This document shows, piece by piece, positions 1 through 9,606 of a stretch of 64,000 nucleotides of DNA; within the stretch, counting starts at the first letter, position 1; each line of letters opens with the position of its first letter. A model generated the notes under the pieces. It saw only the letters and a list, made by a program, of their open reading frames with translations, ran no database searches and was not told the DNA's origin. The DNA is from Rotaria macrura (Eukaryota > Rotifera > Eurotatoria > Philodinida > Philodinidae). The stretch lies in contig OENT01000748.1 in assembly GCA_900239685.1 (NCBI GenBank), forward strand, positions 1-64,000, read 5' to 3'. The translations under genes and the position numbers were made by a program.

Positions 1-1386
1 GTGCCGTGCATCTCTTAGTATTGATGAACTAATTTTGTACTTGTTATTATATCGAGTTAAGGTATGTAAACACCGACTATTTCAAGGAAAATGGATGCAT
101 TTTCACTGGAATATATGTATATAATAAAAGACTAAGTAAATGTGTTCTTTTGAGGATAGCTTTCTCGGCAAATATTTAAGTACCCTGGGAACTAAAAAGT
201 ATGTTTGTGAACAATTTACGTCAACAGTTCTAAAAATTTTATTTCTACTAGAAATTTCAACATCAGAAAACTGTAACAACTTTGATTGACGACGAATTCA
301 GAAATATTGCATGAAGATTGACTTTTAGAACGGCATGACTGAACTTGTAACTTTGTTACTCTGTTATTTTTCTATCATCCATTTTGATCCCAGTCAAAAG
401 ACGGATGCATGAATACGTCATTTCATTTTCCGATCCTTTCTACTTGCATGATATTCTCGTATCCGGGATACTGTGACAATTCATACAATCTAGCGGATAC
501 GATGACAATCCATACAACCCAGCGGATACGATGACAATCCAGAGGATCCCACAATCCCGGGATCCGCTTTTCCCCCTTGCATGATATACTTCTATTTTGT
601 GTAACATGTTTGTCGGTACTGTTTACTATTTTTCAACCTGTATTTAGGAATGATTTTATTTTTTAATAATAGAGAAAAAAATACAAAAAGAAGCATAAAG
701 CACATCAATGAGCAAAAATATCTACCATATAATAATTATTTTCTAAGCAATAAAAGTATACATAAATCTAGAGCTGTTTTAAATGAAACAGATTCGTTTG
801 TTGTCTCGGTCTGCTTGCCATTGTTGCTTACCTATCTAATTACAACAGAACCAATTAAGCGAAGAATTTTTTATGAAGTTGTTAGGGAATTAGTTGAGTA
901 GACTTAAAAAAGTAGAACGCACCATGATGAAAGCATGATATAAAAATATTCTAAGAAATGACTAGCTTTCCTGCATAATTATTTTTGATTTCCGCCAGAT
1001 TAAGAAACTATACCCAAGTACATAAAAGAATTATTTGTAGAACGGATGCCATGAGTGTGTGTGGGTGTGCGCGTTGGGCCAAATACGACTTCAGAGAATA
1101 TTTCCTCACTATTCGCACAACCCTATAACAAAGAACCGCACAGATACCCTCTCACGTTCCAACACGCACACTTACATCGACGCCGGAACTCCCACCATCG
1201 GCGAAAACTCGTAGATGGTGCATTTCAGTGAATCATGTACCAACAAAAAGTGTTAGTTTATTGAAGGTAGTTGAAAAAAGTTGGATTAAATGGTACAACA
1301 AACGGATCAACTAGGAGTTTGCTTTGAATTTTGTGACAAGATTATTTTCAGAGTAATTTGGTGCAACAACTGTTCTGAAACACGGA
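1..1386. other. Gene-poor left flank
   Basis: AT-rich sequence with no gene that I can support. It contains a short 29-bp tandem repeat (466-551) and a GT-rich patch around 1050-1070 with TGTGGG-like words. An 83-codon open frame at 650-901 has no recognisable domain and no supporting splice or poly(A) context, so it is not called as a gene. Confidence 0.6.
466..551. repeat. 29-bp tandem repeat, about 2.7 copies
   Basis: The unit begins GGATACgATGACAATcCATA and runs 29 bp. The last copy is partial and passes into GGATCC-type words. The block is enclosed by two copies of CTTGCATGATAT (443-454 and 576-587), which could be a 12-bp target duplication or simply a repeat flank. Confidence 0.7.
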
Positions 1387-2019
1387 TCACTTTGTTTTCT
1401 TAGAATCAAGTGTGATGGAGGAATTACCAATAGCATTTGTCACCGAACGAGAGTTATTAGCAGACTTGATGCCAAACTGCTTCGTGTGATTCATCAGTTT
1501 ATTTTCGTGTGTGAGGTATCGCAAAGGCCAATTAATTAAAATCCACAGAAACATGAGAAGTTTTACAGTCAGCCATATAATGAATATGACGCAATGCACT
1601 AAGAGAAGAAGTCCCAATGTACCATAAAATAGAAAATGAATCATAAAATGTAAATAATCAGTGAACGTTGGCGTATCTTCATGAAATATGCCAGCGAATG
1701 ACGCAAAGCAAATAGCACGTGGTAATATTAAAAGCATGATTCCACAGAATATTAATAATACGTACGCAAATACGTCCCATCCGTCTGGTGGTCGTATATA
1801 TGTTTTATCAAGTTCATAGATACTGGAAGTGTAGTAGCTTCCTAGAGATGCAATTATAGCATCGTAGATTAATCCTGCCGTGGTGATGAGAAGAGGAGTG
1901 CGGCGAGAAGAGATTACAAAAGCCATTAGAAAGCAGATGGCTGCTAGTACACTCAACACAATCGAGAAGTAGGCGAAAAATGAAGTCATTAGATGGAAGT
2001 AAGAAATTAAACTCAGCAT
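1387..2019 (-). CDS. Probable four-pass membrane protein, unknown function
   Basis: Single-exon frame of 210 residues. The protein has four clearly hydrophobic stretches: about residues 10-37, 42-62, 82-112 and 121-165, the last long enough for one long or two short spans. A polar Ser/Asn/Lys-rich tail of about 40 residues follows, ending in KKTK. The topology resembles small tetra-span proteins, but I see no tetraspanin CCG motif or other family signature, so no function is given. A second in-frame Met at residue 11 is an alternative start. A TTTATT (minus-strand AATAAA) at about 1257-1262 lies 125 bp past the stop and could be its poly(A) signal. No gene lies close on either side. The long hydrophobic pattern in AT-rich DNA is good but not conclusive evidence of coding. 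Confidence 0.5.
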   Translation of the reverse strand: MLSLISYFHLMTSFFAYFSIVLSVLAAICFLMAFVISSRRTPLLITTAGLIYDAIIASLGSYYTSSIYELDKTYIRPPDGWDVFAYVLLIFCGIMLLILPRAICFASFAGIFHEDTPTFTDYLHFMIHFLFYGTLGLLLLVHCVIFIIWLTVKLLMFLWILINWPLRYLTHENKLMNHTKQFGIKSANNSRSVTNAIGNSSITLDSKKTK

Positions 2020-2590
2020 GGTTTTGTCGAATTTCCGCTATCGTGAAAAGATGAATTTGAAGGCAATCTGTAATAAAAGCTAAAAGTATACGAAACAAAT
2101 TGTTTTTCAAAAACATTGCTATATTCATACAATCAATAGAGTGACGATGCAAAAGCGTGTTGCAGTGAATTTATGATGGTTCTCTTAGCTGCAAACGTGG
2201 GCTTAACAGTTCTTTAATTTTGATCTTTCACTGCAACGAAATGGTGTTTTTTCGATTTCTCCTACACTACTAAGCTGAATGACGCAGCAACGCTCGTGCA
2301 TCATTTCAATGAAACAAAGTTGGGAAGAAAAGAAATCACCTGATGTTAATAAATACGTCACTTTCACTCTCCCATGCGAATCAGCTATGATTGCTTTTTA
2401 AAAACAGATGGATACTTTATACAACGGAGTGGTTGTGGGTCTGGGTCTGGGTGTGAGTGTGGGAGAGTGTTGTAGGTGGTGCTTGTGGGTGTGGTTTTGT
2501 ATAGAAATATGAGTACTCGCTGTTCAGTCACTCGTTTTTTTATTAAACTACAGTCATCCAGGCTGACATTACATCTTTAAACTATCACCT
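2020..2590. other. Intergenic stretch with telomere-like G-rich patch
   Basis: No gene seen. Around 2433-2500 the plus strand is strikingly G/T-rich, with repeated GTGGG, CTGGG and TGTGGG words, resembling a degenerate interstitial copy of the bdelloid telomeric hexamer. Confidence 0.5.
2433..2500 (+). repeat. Degenerate TGTGGG-like interstitial telomeric repeat
   Basis: About 65 bp of almost pure G/T on the plus strand, with TGTGGG at least three times and variants CTGGG and TGTGAG between. TGTGGG is the telomeric hexamer reported for bdelloid rotifers; its presence here as an old interstitial tract is an inference. A GT microsatellite is the alternative, but the spaced GGG runs favour the telomere-like reading. 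Confidence 0.45.
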
Positions 2591-2950
2591 CCCAGTGAAA
2601 AATTTTCAGTGATTTGAATCGAATTATTCTGCAGCAAAATTGAAATCGATTGATAATTTTCATTATCTTAGATCATGACTTAACCATTACTTAATATTGT
2701 TACTTATTCAGTATGAAATTTTCGGATTAAAATTGATTATTCCGCAGGATAATCAGGATTTAAAATCGATTGATAATTTAGATTTTGTTGCAAAATAATC
2801 AATTATAATCCGAAAATTTCATACTGAATAAGTAACAATATTGAGTAATGGTTAAGTCATGATCTAAGATAATGAAAATTATCAATCGATTTCAATTTTG
2901 ACTTTGTTGCAGAATAATTCGATTAAAATCACCGAACATTTTTCACTGGG
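2591..2950. mobile_element. Foldback MITE, copy 1 (CCCAGTG termini)
   Basis: The whole 360 bp forms one long hairpin: arms of about 150 bp meet near the centre. It starts CCCAGTGAAAAAT and ends ATTTTTCACTGGG. The stretch at about 2667-2735 pairs with about 2811-2879 with only one mismatch that I can count. There is no coding capacity, so it would depend on a transposase elsewhere. A second copy lies at 49242-49609. No clear target duplication is visible at this copy (flanks CACCT and CTGTA). Confidence 0.85.
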
Positions 2951-3342
2951 CTGTATCGTGGTTTAACAGAAAATATGTATCCTGCTGGCTCCAGAAGCAG
3001 ATTCAATCCCTCAGCTGAACGGAAATCATCCGAAATAAAATGGATCAGTTCAAGGATTCCTGGCTTGCTTAGGGTCATAGGTCAATATAAAATATGAAGA
3101 TTTAACGGAAGAGAGGTCTTTTGAACTCTGTTCTTCGGGCAATCAGGTTTTTGTAGTTTCCGTTTTAGTAAATCCTTTATTTTGGCCTCTTGGATTTGGC
3201 CAATCAGAGTATTTTTCGTAGCCGTTTCAATGTAACATGTGTTAGGGCTTTTCTTATCGACAAGTGAGATATCAGGGTTCTTGGTTTTGGCCCATCGGGT
3301 TTTTGGCATCACTGTTTTCCCAAACAGTTTTTTTGGGACAGC
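2951..3342. other. Short intergenic stretch between two repeats
   Basis: Unannotated sequence between the foldback MITE and the CGTA-rich element. Short open frames here on both strands have no recognisable product. Confidence 0.5.
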
Positions 3343-3934
3343 CCAAGACGTGCATTACCATGAGCAATTACGATCGTAAACGTCCGTATACGTGCCGTAT
3401 CTTAACGTTTTGGTATGCACCGTATTACGACCGTATATCCCCGTATCGTGTACGGTGGCCAGGAGCGACAGTATACATCAGCCACCCGGCCGTAACAACC
3501 AACGTAAGCGACCAGAAACGATGGTACTTCTGTGAGACAGGAAATCTCTACCTTCCTGTCTGCCAAGGATCAAACATCCAACAGCGAAACATCCAGATAA
3601 AGTCGTAGCCATTAAAAATCCTTAACCGAATCGCAATCACGAAATTCTGCCCACTAAAAAACAAGCGACTCGACTTCTTCATCCTACGAAATACAACATT
3701 TATCAATATGTTTACTATTGGAAGCTACAAAGCATCAATAAAATCATGCAAAACTCAGGTTTTCCGAAAATGACCCCACAGTTCACAGAGCAGCTCGATC
3801 TATACATATCATGCCAAAACCAACAGCCATCGACTTTTTGGATGCTCAAATAACCTGAAATCGAGAGAAATCCTACAAATACGAAAAGCATCAAAGAAAT
3901 TCTGCAATTGGATTTCCTTTCAGAATTCGTTGTT

Positions 3935-5050
3935 CCATTATAGGGGACATAGAGGACACCAGAAAATCAGTTCACCAGGTATCATATGAGACAAAGGCTG
4001 ATGCCTTCAACCTCCCTTTTGGTGTCGAATGTGTATTTCATGGATTGAATATCAGTGGTTTTGTAGGATCAAAATATCCGAGCAGGAGGGGATGCTTAGC
4101 TGATTTGTTCAGAAAAAGGCCAGGCGAGAGAAAGAATATACGGGAAGATGGGATTAGTCCATTTTCGCCGACAAATTTTTTCGCCGACGATGGCTTTCGC
4201 CAATTCCAACTTCACCGACAGAATTTTTCTTTGTTTCCATTTTAGAAAGAAAGAAAAATTCTTTCGGTGAAGTTGGAATCGGCGAAAATGGAATATACTT
4301 GAAAGATGTGCTAGATGTACTAAGATAGTGTGCTTACTTGTCTGAATGATCACTGGAGGAGTTGGAGAATCTTGAGCATGGAGTTGTAGCAGGGGTAGCA
4401 ACGAGCATGCTGCCTCGGACCTAGAAAGTTGGAGGAAGTTGGGCATGACACCCCTCTGTCTTTACACATAACGTTTCAAAATGCGGAAAATCCTGATTTT
4501 GGAGTTTTTTCAAAAGTTGTTGTTTCTTAATGTGGGAGATGGAGAATAGTGTGAATTCAGTTTACCAGCGAGCAGGTGAGACGGAGGCTGATGCTTCTAT
4601 CCTTCCCTTGACTGTCTAATTGGTAGTTCAATTATCGAATGATGCCTGTTTTGTAGGATTAAACTATAGTAGGAGAAGTTGATGCTGGGCTGATTTTTTA
4701 GACAAAGGCAAGGCGTAACAAAGAACTTTGCCGTAGGTATGCTTGATCTCCTAGGAAAGTCTGCTTACGGATTGAAATGAGCACTGACACATATGGGGTA
4801 TCTTGAACGAGCTGCAGGGGCAAGAGTAGCATGAAGCATCTGACATTTGGACTTCGAAAATTGAAAGAAGATGCGCACGACACCTTCTCTGCCCTTACAC
4901 ATAACGGTTCAAAATGTGCAAAATCCTGCTTTTGGATTTTTCTCAGAATTTCTCGTTTGTTTATAGATGTCTTGGAGCGAAGTGTGAAATTAGTTTAGGA
5001 TAGGCCAGGGGAGAGAACGATCGATGCTTCCGCCCTGCTCTTGCTGTGCG
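3935..5050. repeat. Long tandem repeat, about 433-bp period, 2.4 copies
   Basis: Three diverged copies can be aligned by eye. The landmark TTCACCAGG/TTTACCAGC/TTTAGGATAGG recurs at about 3971, 4561 and 4994. A second landmark, TTTACACATAACG or TTACACATAACGG, recurs about 431 bp apart near 4461 and 4893. Copy 1 is longer by about the length of the 135-bp hairpin inserted in it (4158-4292). The third copy breaks off near 5050, where CGTA-rich sequence follows. Confidence 0.7.
4158..4292. mobile_element. 135-bp hairpin MITE inserted in a tandem repeat
   Basis: Terminal inverted repeats TCCATTTTCGCC and GGCGAAAATGGA. The right arm (about 4246-4292) pairs with the left arm apart from an extra stretch of about 31 bp in the left arm. 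The other copy of the surrounding tandem repeat lacks this segment, which supports insertion rather than an inherited palindrome. Confidence 0.65.
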
Positions 5051-5400
5051 GGGTATATTATCAGCATCTGAGTTTTTCGTTTGTTTGATTAAAAATGTTT
5101 TAAAGATCCGTTCTGTCCTCCTTGTGATATTGTGAAAGGGAATAGATGTTTTCGTAAATGACCGTTTGCGAACGAATGCGGTAAAAACACTGTAGTCGTT
5201 TTCTAAACCGTTTACAGTCATCTTATCCGATCACTTACGGTGATATCCGACTATCGTTTATAGTTACTGTGTATCTACGGCGAACGTTTACGACAATCGT
5301 ACTTCATCGTAAGGCTTCGTTTATGACGATAGTAAACGCTCACAAAATACGTTCGCCGTTTTTCGCCATAATAAATAGGTATACGGCCGTGGATGATTGA

Positions 5401-8400
5401 TCTAGGAGGTGGTTTCAGGGGATCAGGCTGCTCTCATTAAAGTTTCTGGCAGATTACCCCATGTTTTCGAAGGTTGTCTGTTTTCCGGTATTTTAAGTTT
5501 GCTTTGTATGAGGTCTATATTTTTGTAACGAACGTGTTACATATATTTATCTCAAAGAAAGGAAGCTTCACATGATAAGAGAAGGGTTAGTGCGTTTGGG
5601 TATTTTTGATTGTGGCTTGTGTGATAACGTGCCCGAGTACACATGAGTAACTGAACGTGAAGCTTGAACAAAGCTAACTGGAGTCAGAGAATCCAAGACT
5701 TTACTACATTATTGAAAATTCACAGGTTTAGTATCCGAGTCAGGTAATCAGTTTTTAAGAAATCGATGTTTTTCTACTCCAGAAAACTGTAGATTTTATT
5801 AGGTAAAATGATCTTTCTGTCTAGCAGTAACCGGAAAAGTAATGGTGCTAGTTTATTAGCACGACAAAAGACTTGATATTGTCAGTAGCACCCAATGCAT
5901 AGGAAATAACATCCGTGTTCTTGTATCGGTGTGAACCAGAGAATGATCAATATACCCAGACACATATACACACGGTGCGCAATCACCCTCCAAGGGTACC
6001 CCTGATACTCAGAACTATGTTTTGATCAATTCTGCATTCTTGACATCGAAATCCGCTGGTACTGCTTTTTTTCTAGCTTGGGAATTCATCATATGTATTT
6101 TATCAGCACAACTACTGACCTTTATCTACTGTCTCGCAACTATGAGTGGAGGAAGGTAATATTAATTTTTATATGAAAATGACAGAGAGTTTCAGGTATT
6201 GTGGGCTCGTTCGTGCAATATCGTGACGAGTAGTTGCTATTTCAAGCTCCCGTTAAATTCCCTTCGCACAAGATTAATAAAGATGACAGGTAGGTTTTTC
6301 TGAATTATGCGCTCAGAATCCATTAATAACAAATTTCAATAAAGCTTTTATTGACTCATAAAGAGGAAAAACTTGAGGACATGAAAAATAATTTACAGCA
6401 AAGTTTTGCATCGAAGTTTCTCATAAAGAATTCTCGTGTAATAAATCTAATGAGTTTTGGATCTCAGCGAGTTCTGAAATCAGGTAGGATGTAAATCACA
6501 TAGGATGATCTTAGTGTGGAATATGATTAAATTTAACTGCGAGTTGTTTGTGCTCTGCAAAATTCACCAAAGGAATGCTTCAGGCTGTTGTAATCCTTTC
6601 ATCTAATTTAAGTCATACTCATAGACTATGAACACGATTAGGACATTATTATGTCTATCTTAATATACACGGATTAGGCATAGGACAGCTCACCGTTCTA
6701 AGAAAGAGATTTATGAACCAATCGTTTTAAAAAGACATCGTAATTTATACCAGCTAAGTGATGTTCATGGTACCAGCAGGTTTTTCAAAACTGGCACACT
6801 GCCGCAGAGATTTGTACTATACTGCCACGTCAGTGCACTGATGTGGCAGTATAGTACAAAGAAGAAATATACGCAATTCATAAACTTCCATCGAATCCAT
6901 GTGTTCACAAATGTGACTCTGTAAGAGTAACAAATCTTACTGCTCAAAAGCAGCAGTTCCTGTTCATATCAATCACAAATTTAAAGTCACAACATTTTTT
7001 TGAATTCTAATATGGCAGAGGCAAGTTAGCTTCTTTTATGCTTCATTAAGGCGTGTCAGTAAACTCGGCAGAATCTCAGTTGCTGTGGACATATCTGTAT
7101 CGGTTCTAGTCCTCAGTTGTCGTAAAGTGCGGGGGTGCAGTAAAAATATGCTTTTATTTTGCTTGGTAAAATTTCCGTAAATAAAAGGTCCCTATCCTAA
7201 ATAATCATGAAAATAAAAATGTTTATGTAGAAGTAACAAAAATAAACTGATTTCCGTATTCAATTACAGATAACTATTATTTAAAAAACAACTAAATTAA
7301 CAAAGAAAAGTTCGTTAAGATTTTCTTCGATTGTTTGAAAACTTCATTTCTAAAGGCCACTAAACTAGAGCGAAACAGATTTCACTCATTTGTGAATCTA
7401 TATAAAAAATTTATTATGATGTCCTTGTAGATACTCTGAAGTACCTTATTTTCTCTTGCTCATTTCCTGACAATGTTTCTAGAAGCGTAGAGTTCGTTCC
7501 TTTCATCTATACCCTCTAATAGTCTAGGAGCTGGAATCTGATTCAAAAAAAAATATCAAATCATGCCCACTATTTTGATTTTCTTAAAAGTCCCTACACA
7601 ATGAATACAATAGTAAAAGACGATTTACCCTCCTAATCATTGTTCTTTCATTCGATTAAAGCACACATAATCTTCAGAATCCCTCTTTTAGAAAACGATA
7701 TTTGTTTACATTTGATTTATTTCGATAAACTTTATCTTATGATGTGTATTTCATCCTTCATTAGTAAAATCTCACGATTTAAAGGACTCCAAAATCATAG
7801 GTATACGAGACTAAACAATAAGCAAATCACTCTGCAACAAAAAATATCGTATAACACTAAAGTCTCCGTTTTTTAATGAATCTGAATTGCCTCTATCGAT
7901 TGATATGAAATTTAGTGCAGCTATTCGTACTTCAGAGATCGTGGTATCTCTAAAACCCCCATTAGCTACTTCAACCTACATACTAGTTCAAAAACATACT
8001 CATTTTACGATATGTGCTAATCATGCAACACATGATATGCGGTGTGTCTTGATCAAATCTCTCGATCCTCAGATCATGCATGGCGGAAGAAACGCCGATG
8101 TGTAGCCAACGATCGTTTTTATTTCTATTTTTTGAGGATTATATAAGGGATTTTCAATCTGTTTGAACAGCCCTTTGTTTCCCGACGTGTGGATGTTTGT
8201 GTGAGGAAAATTGATACCAACACCCGTGCCCACTCTCATATTATGAAAAGAAATGATTAAGTTTTTATTTTATTTATCGAATACACTCATGTGTTTCTTA
8301 ATTCATGGAATAGAAACTTATGAAAAATTAATATCAAACATTTGTAAAGAATCATTGTTCAAGGATTACGGAAGATGACTTGACATGCCCTAGTAAGATT

Positions 8401-8412
8401 CAGCCGCACTTT
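5401..8412. other. Intergenic region, no gene seen
   Basis: About 3 kb of AT-rich sequence with only short, domain-free open frames. The one structural item is the 50-bp palindrome at 6811-6860. Confidence 0.5.
6811..6860. repeat. 50-bp near-perfect palindrome without loop
   Basis: Two 25-bp arms beginning TTTGTACTATACTGCCAC and meeting at CAGTG/CACTG, with one mismatch near the centre. It would extrude as a cruciform, or fold as a hairpin if transcribed. Confidence 0.85.
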
Positions 8413-9606
8413 CCCAGGTGGAACAATACGGTACGTATACGACCGTATTCGGCAAAAATACGGTATTTTTAGGCCTGGATACGGTGGCAGTATACGACGC
8501 CCAGTATTACGGCTAGATTACGGTATAACACGGCGCCATATACGGTGCTCGCTTACGGTGCTCCGTAAACGTGCATTATACGGCCACCGTATAAAGACCG
8601 TTATGATGCCGTAACGTAAAAGTCTAGCATCCGGCCACCGGATCAATTCTGTATTTCAGTCATATCTTGAGCTCATATGTGATTAAAATGGATCGCATGT
8701 AGAGGTGGGGTTTTCGAAAGAATGACAGCAAAAACCACACCGAGAAAGGAAATATGCACATTAAGTGCACGAAATATGAAATTATTTGTTTGCTTCCTAT
8801 TTTAAAAATATTTTTAAATTTAATTGTTTTCATCACTAGTTTCACTTTATTATTTAATTTTGTTTCAGTTTTAATTATTTTTATTTTATTTATTTCCCTC
8901 GTTGCATTTTATTTACACTGCAACTTAAAGCGACCCCATATCTTCTGATTGGTTATAGGATCAGTGAGTCATTTTACTTTTACTTTTACGTTTTTAAACT
9001 TATGAACTCAATTCATTTATTTTATTTTATGCTGGATCTTATTTATATTTTATTTTATGCTGGATTTTGTTTATATTTTATTTTATTCTATGCTCGATTT
9101 TATTGTGTATTTTATTTTACTCTAGATTATTTAAAAACTTTTTTATTCTAGATTTTATTTGTAATTTATTTTTTTAAGATTTTTTTTCATTTTATTTCTG
9201 CTTAATTTGTATTTTATTGTTAATTTTTATTGAAGAATTCTGAATAAATAAGTAACTTTTAAATAAATTGTATCGAAATAGTAATACTTTAAATATGGGT
9301 ATGGCGGAAACACGCTAGGGGGCGGGGTAATACCGACGATCAATAGGAACATTTACGTCGGAAAAACGGCAAATATACGGCAATAAACGCTGAAAATACG
9401 GTGCTTCACGGTTATCGTAATTTAGCCGTAAATACACCGTTTACAGTACGGCAAAAATACGATCGTAAAACATGGACCAGGTTTTCGACGTAAATACGGC
9501 ACGTAAACGGCCCGTATTTGGCCGTTTACGACCGTGAAGTTGCCGTAATCAAGCCTTACACGACCGTAAACGGCCCGTATACGGACACCGTAACAATGCA
9601 CCTGGG
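8413..9606. mobile_element. 1.2-kb non-autonomous element with CCCAGGTG termini and CGTA-rich arms
   Basis: Begins CCCAGGTGGAACAATACGG and ends with the complement of CCCAGGTGCATTGTTACGG. About 220-270 bp inside each end is crowded with CGTA, TACGG and GTATACG words, while the centre (about 8645-9330) is very AT-rich. The flanks are ACTT on the left and TTAG on the right, so a TT duplication is possible. No coding sequence for a transposase is present. It resembles a MITE-like derivative with long, internally repetitive terminal arms. Confidence 0.7.
9014..9170 (+). repeat. AT-rich tandem repeat inside the 8413-9606 element
   Basis: About four degenerate copies of a roughly 30-bp unit of the form TTTATTTTATGCTGGATTT. 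Later copies show CTCGATTTT and CTAGATTAT variants. It lies in the AT-rich centre of the element. Confidence 0.6.

Larger units (their letters stand above)
3343..5400. mobile_element. Composite repeat with CGTA-rich arms (boundaries approximate)
   Basis: Two clusters rich in CGTA, TACG and GTATAC words (about 3345-3515 and 5145-5400) bracket about 1.6 kb of ordinary-GC sequence made largely of a tandem repeat. The left edge begins CCCAAGACGTGCATTAC, resembling the CCCAGGTGCATTGTTACG end of the element at 8413-9606. I cannot find a matching right terminus, so this may be a decayed or nested copy. No transposase-like frame is visible. The open frame at 3264-3608 is a by-product of the repeat. 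Confidence 0.45.

Noticed and set aside
650..901. 83-codon open frame
   Set aside because: No domain, no homology recognised and no gene context; lengths like this occur by chance here.
1814..2152. 112-codon minus-strand frame
   Set aside because: Overlaps the membrane-protein frame in another phase; no domain, and its composition is explained by the overlap.
3264..3608. 114-codon open frame
   Set aside because: It lies across the CGTA-rich repeat cluster, where stop codons are scarce because of composition; no recognisable product.
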